Source of the DNA: Euborellia annulipes
Taxonomy: Eukaryota; Arthropoda; Insecta; Dermaptera; Anisolabididae
Direction of reading: 5' to 3'
NCBI GenBank assembly: GCA_023213315.1
Contig: JAKCPI010008049.1
Coordinates: 1-64,000 of the forward strand
Length of the DNA: 64,000 nt
The translations under genes and the position numbers were made by a program. Shown one piece after another: positions 56,760 to 64,000 of the stretch; within the stretch, counting starts at the first letter, position 1; every line of letters begins with the position of its first letter. Under the pieces are notes generated by a model. That model had not been told where the DNA came from. It made no database searches and saw only the letters and a list, made by a program, of their open reading frames with translations.

Positions 56760-57090
56760 CGAGCGTACAACTTTGCCCACCCACTACTCAAGAAAAAAAA
56801 TTTTGTCCACCCCCCTAGAGCCCCCCTAATGGTCCGATGTTATACATATTATATATCATTTTACTCGGGAGGAAGTCTAGTTTCTGAATATATAAAAAAA
56901 TTATAGGTTATGTAAGAAGAAGAATTTTTGTCCCCCCCCCCTAGAGCCCCCCCTAATGGTCCGATGTTTACCAAAAGCTTTTCAGTTCTTGGCCTCTACC
57001 CCTAGTTTATGGGTGCAAAATTTCAAAACAATTGAATGAATAGTTTTTGAGATTTCGTTGACGAAAAAAATTACCACAGATATCACACAC
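56760..57090. repeat. Repeat with duplicated C-rich block
   Basis: CCCCCCTAGAGCCCCCC with AATGGTCCGATGTT occurs at about 56811 and 56935. The right part resembles family F (AATAGTTTTTGAGATTTCG). Confidence 0.45.
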
Positions 57091-57097
57091 ACACACC

Positions 57098-57290
57098 ATT
57101 TGGATACCAAATGGCTTAAATAGAAATGCCTGAACCCACAATATATATATTAATTACAACGGTTATCGTCAAAGTCTTAAATGGCCTAAGTTGCCGAAAA
57201 GACTGTGTGAATGTGTGTGTGAGTGTGAGTGTGAATGAGAAAAAAGTGTGAATGTTTAAAAAAAAAATAAAATAAAATAAAATAATCTGT
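57098..57290 (+). mobile_element. tRNA-derived SINE, 5'-truncated
   Basis: Body from ATTTGGATACCAAATGG through GTTGCCGAAAAGACTGTGTG and A-rich end. The head is lost. Confidence 0.7.
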
Positions 57291-57751
57291 TGAAAGGGCC
57301 TAAAAGAGGGCATAGAGGCAGGCGCGCGGCTGGAATTAAAAAAAAAAGTTAAATAAAAAAAAATTTCTTAAATATTTACATCCAAAAAAGAGAACGGTTG
57401 TTCAGTGAATGTTTATTTAACTGAGAACAGACAAGGAAAGGAATAGAAATATTTATTAAATTTGTTTGATGTTTTTTAGGACATTTAGTATAATGCTTTA
57501 TCAAGTATAAACAAGTGCATTAACAAATTTTTAACTATATTTATGTATCTCGAACGAAAATTTTATTAAAAATACATCTAAAAGGGCTTTGATAATTTTG
57601 AAAAAAAAAAAAAAAAAAAATATTCGTAAAAAAAAATTTTAACTTTTGACTAGTCTTTTCAGAAAATTGAACTAAAAGTTTTTTAAATAATAGGCTAAGT
57701 TTTGTATTATAATATAATAAAATACATTTTTTATATAAAATTTAAAAAAAA

Positions 57752-57800
57752 TTGTATACCAAGGGCCGCGGGTTCGGATCCCAGGCAGTCCGATGAGTAT
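57752..57800 (+). mobile_element. tRNA-derived SINE, box B fragment
   Basis: TTGTATACCAAGGGCCGCGG followed by GTTCGGATCCC; only the promoter end remains. Confidence 0.55.
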
Positions 57801-57809
57801 TAACTTAAG

Positions 57810-58228
57810 TTAACTTAAGTATTAACGAAAGTTAAACTATAAAGCCTAAACGTTAACATTGAGTCAATAGTGTTGAAAATTAATGTCATGTCTAGGGGGT
57901 GCTTTTAATATTTTAATTAACGTCGCTGTTAAAACTTTGTTTAGAGAATAGCATTTTTTACCGCTGGTATATCAGATAAGCCTACTAGATTGAAATTAGC
58001 AAATCAAGTTTGTAATGCGCATGCGTGAGAGGTTATCTAAAAACACGAACAAACAGAAAACAAAGCTATCTTCATATGATTCGTTAACACCTGGTGCTAA
58101 AAAATAAAAAGTTAACGTCGCTGTTAAAACTTGGTTTAGAGAATAACGCAGATGTTATTACTTTACTTTTTAACACCCATTTATTGATGTTAAATTTTAA
58201 CGTATGTTTTTAGAGAATAGACCATTAA
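57810..58228. repeat. Family J repeat, copies 2 and 3
   Basis: Two partial copies at about 57915-57960 and 58105-58228 with the same core. Confidence 0.5.
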
Positions 58229-58304
58229 ATTGAATTTTTAAATGATAAGTGAAATACTAAGTTTGAGAATAAATAATTAATATTTGAAAAGTAAGTAACA
58301 TCAG

Positions 58305-58505
58305 GTAGGAGAGAGGTGGGACGGGCGGAGTGGTGACCCATCCAGGGCAGCGCCAGGCGGGGAGCCAACAAGGCGGCCTTGACACACTTGGCGAGAGGCG
58401 CGTGAGCGCCTGCGAGAGGCCACCATGCCGCCCACCAAGAGCCCCCAGCCTCCGGGGACTAATGCCAACAAAAGAGCAGCATGGCTGCCTGCCTGCCTTC
58501 TTTCT
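58305..58505 (+). other. GC-rich island with a Kozak-perfect short ORF
   Basis: This 200-bp block is the most GC-rich of its size apart from the beta leader. On the plus strand GCCACCATG (ATG at 58425-58427) opens a 26-codon frame beginning MPPTKSPQPP and ending in TAA, with no GT donor inside. The minus strand also has a 41-codon frame starting at a GGCATGG. It may be an alternative promoter or exon, or foreign or chimeric sequence; nothing identifies it further. Confidence 0.3.
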
Positions 58506-58931
58506 TAAAAATTTACCTCCAAAAATTTAACATTAAATATAATGTCCGAAGAAATAACAGTGAATAATAAATATTTCTTTTTTATTATTAAACAATTTAA
58601 TGATTAGAAAAATATTGAATGGTTGATAATTGTTAATGATTTATTATAATCAATTTCGAAATAGGTCACACCTTTACATTTAATGTAATTTAATATAAAA
58701 GAAAACATGCGGGTATGGAGTTTGTTAAATTGACAATTCAATAAAGAAGCCCTCATAATTTTAAGGGTGATTTTAAAAGTGAGCTCGGAAAATAATTTGT
58801 AATTATCTTTATTATTTTAAAATTTACATTATATTTCTTATCAAAAATTGATAAATTTTATTATGATTAAAACTTTCTAAGCATAGCGTATCACGTTCAT
58901 TTTAAGATAATAAAATTTTATATTTTATGTG

Positions 58932-59484
58932 CAGGATCGTTCCGTGCGGGACAGAATGTGCACTTGCATGGGGCGGCCAAATCTGGGCGAACGAAGAAGA
59001 AAAAAAAATGATATTTCAAAAATCAATCATTGATAAAATAGAATGAACCAAATAATACTACATACTACAACAATAATATTTTTATTTGCTTTACAATTTA
59101 ATTTTTGATAAACCGGATAATCAAGTAATTATCAGTTGCCCAATTTATAAGTAAGTCAACATTTACATTTCTGCTTTTATTGTATTAATTTTGCTTTCGT
59201 TTTGTTTTTATATTGGTATCAATTTTGTATTGTTTATATTAATTTGAGAAATATGTATTTTGTAAACGTTTTTAGCCCAATGGCGTGTAGCTATACGGGA
59301 AAAATAAAAATAAAAAGTGCATTTACATTTCATTTTAATTTGTTTTCCTATATTTTAACGAACAAACTTGTTATTGAGTAGGCTACATTTTGTAGCCTTC
59401 AAATAAAATAACGTTTGATAAGAAAGGAGGGGCGCCAAATTTTTTTGCACGAGACGCCAAAACGGTTAGGAACGGACGGCCCTG
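58932..59484. mobile_element. hAT-type MITE with TTTATGTG/TATATGTG duplication
   Basis: Left end CAGGATCGTTCCGTGCGG and right end AACGGACGGCCCTG are imperfect inverted repeats. Eight-base flanks match at seven positions. No transposase ORF. Confidence 0.6.
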
Positions 59485-59489
59485 TATAT

Positions 59490-59945
59490 GTGAACTCATA
59501 TTTATTCATATCAAACTCTTCCAAAAGAAGATATACAAATAAACATATGGAAACATTTAAGTTGTGTTTATACAATTTTTTTGTTTCTGGAGGGAGGAAA
59601 AAAAATTCAAGCAATTAATGACTCCCCATTTGTCCTGGGTGACAGTTGGATATCAAAATTTGACAGGAATCTATCAAGGGTGAAAAAAAATCCCAGCTGA
59701 TACTTAACAAATCCACTATTTACTTTGGAGGTTAAGAATTCAGCTTGGATTTTTTTTTTTGTTTAGGTCGAATGGATTTTTGTATAGGTAAATATTAATT
59801 TATTTAAAAAAGTTTTTTTTTTTTTTAGAAAAATTTATATAACTAAGTTACTATTAAAGGGATATTAATTAATTAATATTAATAAAATTCCATTTCTTCC
59901 TTTTTCTATCCCAGAGTTTAATAACTAACTTGTAAGTTTAATTTT
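59490..59945. other. AT-rich sequence, nothing recognised
   Basis: Poly-T and poly-A runs only. Confidence 0.45.
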
Positions 59946-59947
59946 TA

Positions 59948-60605
59948 CTTTCTCTTACCTCTATATATATGTTAATATATATAGAGAGAAAGCATTGGAT
60001 TCATGTCAAAAATTCGATGTCGAGATTTTGATGGATCTTCACGTTTTGAGGTCCCCTGAATCAAAAAAAGTGGTTTTCGCGACATGGTCTGTCTGTCTGT
60101 CTGTGTTCAATTTTAAACATGAAGGAATTGAACAAGGAGGTTGAAATTTTATATTTAAGTTTTTAAACCCTCCTGGACCGTGAAAATAAGCTTTTAAACA
60201 AAATCGGCCAAAGAGTACTAGTACTTTACTGATGTACTTTTTCATTTTTTTTTTTCGATTTTCTCAAAAATCGCTCCAACGACTTTGGTTAAAATTCAAA
60301 AATCAATTATTTTTTAGATGCTCTTTAAAATGAATATTCTCATTTTGCCATTGAAATATTCTGAAGACCACTCTACTCTTGTACTTCATAGGAGGGATAG
60401 GTGAGATGGTTGCCATGGTAACAAAATATAGGCTAACTATTTTCCCATACTTATAAATTTTACATCTTGAATTCTAATATACCAGCAGCGGAAACTAAAT
60501 ATATGTCGACAGGAAAAATCTGGTGTGACATGCACAGAACTTTCGATTACCGAAGGTAAGAAAAAATTGTGTGCTGTGCGACAGTCACACCAGATTTTTT
60601 TTTTT
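59948..60605 (-). repeat. Family A repeat, long subtype, complete
   Basis: Reverse copy with an intact palindromic X-box GTTGCCATGGTAAC at 60409-60422 and an intact head hairpin. Confidence 0.7.
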
Positions 60606-60609
60606 TTTT

Positions 60610-60655
60610 TGTTAATATCTCGCGGCATCCCCTAGCCTATCACGCGGCACCCCGG
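60610..60655 (+). mobile_element. Isolated hAT-like right end
   Basis: GGTTGGGAACCACTG closes a fragment containing CACGCGGCACCCC; it abuts the family A copy on its left. Confidence 0.35.
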
Positions 60656-60659
60656 TTGG

Positions 60660-63105
60660 GAACCACTGGTCAAGCCCAAAAATAAATAGCCAGAAGATTT
60701 AAAAGAAAATATTTTTTTTATGAATTATTTATTTATTTTTCTGTTTAGTTCAAGTAGTGGGCAAACAAAGTAGTTTCCGGGGTCCTGAAGCCTGTCTGCC
60801 ACGTGTTCGTCCTATTTTGGAAGGCAACAACTCCTCCAACTTTCCCTTTCTTCAGAGCCCTTTCTTTTTTTGTTTTTTTTAGGAGGGCAAGGACAGTATT
60901 TCTCCCGAGAGCATCTTTCTTTGATTGATCAGATTTCTCCTGATTATTTTTCTTATCACAGTGGTTTAGGATATGACAAAAAAATGAATATAAAAGTGTA
61001 TTTTTATATTGAATATGCAACAGGTTTCCACGAAATTATGTTATATTTTTATTTTATTATCTACCTGTGATTAGATTTAGAAATATCGATGATATTGAAT
61101 CTATTTTTCAAAATATTGTAATTATGAATTTTTTTAGTCTTTGGGACATTTTTGGCCATATTTTAAACGATTTAATTATATCAATTATGAATTAAATTAA
61201 TTAATAACCTTGGAAACAATGAAGGGGAGACAATAAAAAAAAATTGGATACAAAGGGGTAAATGAACATTTTATCAATTTAAATTTACAAAATGTTTTAA
61301 TGATAGTCTATGATTGAAACTTTAATAAAAATAAGGAAAAAAATAAACGAAAAAAGACTTAAAAATTATCCAATCAAGCTAAGCTTCTAAGCTCTGTGCT
61401 GCTGGATCGGAGAAAAAATTAAGCCAATGGCTTGTCTGATGAAAAGGAAATGAAAAGCCTAAGCTAACTCGTGATAGCCAATCCACGTATTCACCAGGTG
61501 CCAGCTTTTGAGTGTTAATAGTGCTAACTAAATTTATTTTTCTCTAATTTGTAGATATTTTTTAAGTTTCGATAAGTTAGTAATTAATATGAGTATTAAT
61601 ATGAAGCAATACCTTTATATTATTTTGTTTATTTTATGGAAAGTGAATTTTCACCATTGATTAACACTTAATTAAGATATCAAACTGATTCAATTAAAAA
61701 AAATAACAGAACGAGTTATCTGAAGACTTGAAACAGGGTCTATGGGAGTTTCCTATCTAAACATAATATAGTATTAATCTTTGCCTACATACACACCTAT
61801 ATAATACGATCATGACACCTTCAATCTTATTATGATTTGAACATCTCTTTCAATCTTTAGGCTAGCCAAGAGATCTCTCTTCTCCAAATTTTTCAAACAA
61901 AAAGAATATTTTGACTTATGAGTGCACGAAGATCTATGCCATAAGCTAAACTAAGCAGGGATGAACTTCGGATAGGTGAAATATTAAAATCTAATCATCA
62001 CTAATACATTTACTGGTATTTTAATAGATTATTATAAGAGTTTGGGGTTAAGATTATCTAAAAAACGAACACAAATGAGTGAAGTATTACAAAATTTTTC
62101 CTCCACTCTGTGGTTGTAAAAATCATTAACTTAAAAAAAAGGAAGAAAATATTAAAATGAAGCTGGTGTAATCGTTAACTACATTTTAATATTATTAATT
62201 AGTGATAAATGAATAGCTATTAAAAAATTATAGGATATTTATTTGCTTTCACTCAGTCGTTACTAACAAGTGAAGGTCAAATGTGTTTGGAGAGGATTTC
62301 TATACAAAGTATCCTTTACAATATATATGGTGTAGCAGTGTGTGCATAAATAACGAGGAAATAAAAACATCACCCGGAATAAAAGGCAATGACATATTTA
62401 CTTAGAAGGCGTTATTCATTCGTTTACTATTTATAATTATTTTTTTTTTGTCTATTTATTATTTTCTAATAATATTTTTATTAGCATATTATTTGTTTTA
62501 TGAGAAAATATAAAAATAAATAAGTGATTATGTGAGAACTTATATGAATGAATTAAAAAAGTTACTTTTTTTATATGAGAAAAAAATGAAGGAATTTTTA
62601 ATATGTTAATTTTTTTCTTAAATAAAAGTTAAAATCTAGATTTAATGTCACTTATTAAGAACACCCAATTGAGATTTCATCAATACAAGGGATGATTTTA
62701 TTCATGAGCAAACTAAGTAAGAACATTTTCTAGTGATTAAGGAACTTCAAAACTACATTATAGCAAAGATTTTGGAAAATAATCATAGTTAAATAAAATT
62801 GAAAATTGAAATAAAGGGTAATTAGTTATAAATAAAAAGTCTTGAATAGTCATAATTTATAATTTAACTAATTAAATGGGAGATCTTTTCTAGTTGGTTG
62901 GATATCGAACTCGGGATCTCCAGTCTATCAACACTCCTATATCTCAGGTAAGATGGAGATCCCGAGTTGGTCAGGAGACATTTGGCTTACCAAAAATATA
63001 TATTTCACATTTAATTATAAAAAGTAAAAAAAAAAAATTATTTAATTAAGAGAAGTTTTTTTTTTCAACTCTTGCAACAAATCAACACAATAGACACCCC
63101 ATAAA
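60660..63105. other. AT-rich upstream sequence with two weak islands
   Basis: 61380-61520 (with CACCAGGTGCC, an E-box) and 62280-62410 are slightly balanced. The 62880-62990 stretch has inverted GGAGATCCCGAGTT-type arms, a short foldback. No gene. Confidence 0.4.
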
Positions 63106-63110
63106 GAAAA

Positions 63111-63450
63111 ATCTGGTGTGACTGGTCGCACAGCATGGGAAAATATATTTTATTTTGTTACCATGGCAACCAATTCTCCTATCTTTCCTATCAAGTACAA
63201 GAGTAAAGAGATCTTCAGAAGATTTCAATGACAAAATGAGAATATACATTTTAAAGAGAATCTAAAAAATAATTATTGATTTTTGAATTTTAATCAAAAT
63301 CGTTGGAGCGAATTTAGAGAAAATCGGAAAAAAAAACTGAAAAAGGGCATCAGTAAAGTACTAGTACTTTTTGGCCGATTTTGTACAAAAGCTTCGTGTC
63401 ACGTCCCATGGGGGTGGCTAACTTAAATATAAAATTTCAACTTCCTAATT
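63111..63450 (+). repeat. Family A repeat, long subtype, 3'-truncated
   Basis: Head fused to the X-box block (GTTACCATGGCAAC at 63157-63170), then conserved body to about 63450; tail hairpin missing. Confidence 0.65.
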
Positions 63451-63454
63451 AATT

Positions 63455-64000
63455 ATTTAAACGGGAAAAATATTAATTTATTATTAATATTTAAAAAAAT
63501 ATAAAGTTCAAAAAAAAAAAAGTTTAAAAAAAAAGTCAAAGAAAGAAAGTAAACATCCTTAGGTATGTATGTATTGTAAGGGATGGCCGAGTAACCCCCT
63601 ACTCTAAATAAAAAAAAAAAAAATTCAATGGACTAGTGATTCTAATTTGAAATGAATTTGTTAGTGACCCAAAAGGCAGATAGTGAAGTATTTTTTTGTG
63701 TTCTAGGCGTAGAGAATCAGTCTCGTGTACGAGGATTTTGTAAGTTTCAAGTCTTCAATAAAGAAGCAAGCGTGTTCTCTTGTTCAGAAGAGAAAGTTGT
63801 TGCTTTGTTGTTGTTGTTGTTGCCTTATTATCTTCCATGATCGAAATTCAGTGTGATTGCTGGGTCGGTATTTTATAATCAAAAAGTCAGCGGCGATTTT
63901 CTTATTTAATGGCCATCACCTGCCTAAGTTTACTGGTTAAAAAAAAGGAATATGATGATCAAAAAAAAAAAAAATAAATAAATAAATAAATAAAAAGAGA
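63455..64000. other. End of window, weak balanced stretch
   Basis: 63660-63900 is less AT-rich and has open frames on both strands, including a minus-strand one starting MEDNKATTTT from an (AAC)n tract. No splice or domain evidence supports a gene. Confidence 0.35.

Noticed and set aside
63652..63840. 62-codon plus frame near the window end as a gene
   Set aside because: It runs through a (TTG)n tract giving a leucine run; no start, splice or domain evidence.

Overview
The window is eukaryotic nuclear DNA from an arthropod, almost certainly an insect. It is very AT-rich, full of homopolymer runs and non-autonomous transposons, and holds almost no protein-coding sequence. A sap-feeding hemipteran is my guess from general repeat character; nothing here proves it. 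The only certain protein-coding sequence is on the minus strand at 19442-20072: an exon of the orphan nuclear receptor FTZ-F1 (NR5A family). It carries a 140-residue low-complexity N-terminus and the two zinc fingers, and ends at a clean GTGAGT donor just after MKLE, before the FTZ-F1 box and ligand-binding domain. The following exons lie beyond position 1.

Transcription runs from high to low coordinates. The 20.1-20.75 kb block is GC-rich and looks like the 5' UTR and promoter of the beta-type transcript; it holds two DHR3/ROR-type monomer sites. About 33 kb upstream, at 53367-53583 on the same strand, lies a second first-exon candidate: CCAAT and CRE-like boxes, a TCAGTC initiator, a 17-codon ORF and a GTGAGT donor. 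Its phase lets it join the FTZ-F1 exon at glutamate 4, so I read it as an alpha-type alternative first exon. A third candidate first exon with the same phase is at 35288-35366. The window then reads as: intron after the DBD exon (1-19441), beta exon and promoter (19442-20750), alpha intron (20063-53366), alpha exon and promoter (53367-53620), and upstream DNA (53620-64000). Short islands of balanced composition at about 3.2-3.6, 4.9-5.05, 16.4-16.6, 18.8-19.4, 38.4-38.5, 42.0-42.15, 45.4-45.6 and 58.3-58.5 kb are candidate enhancers, promoters or exons.

The rest is repeats: a tRNA-derived SINE with target duplications, several hAT MITEs with 8-bp duplications, mariner- and pogo-like MITEs with TA duplications, an abundant unclassified 0.6-kb repeat (family A) and its relative F, a 144-bp intronic satellite, and long foldbacks.

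The most striking observation is that at least eleven foldback elements from eight sequence families each carry a hammerhead-ribozyme-like core (CUGANGA, stem II, GAAA, then usually ACGUC or a longer stem III). Seven of the eight families have different but self-complementary stem I sequences. This covariation supports a real RNA fold. Two elements are flanked by 12- and 14-bp target duplications, as expected for retrotransposition. Every copy has one extra nucleotide between A9 and stem II.
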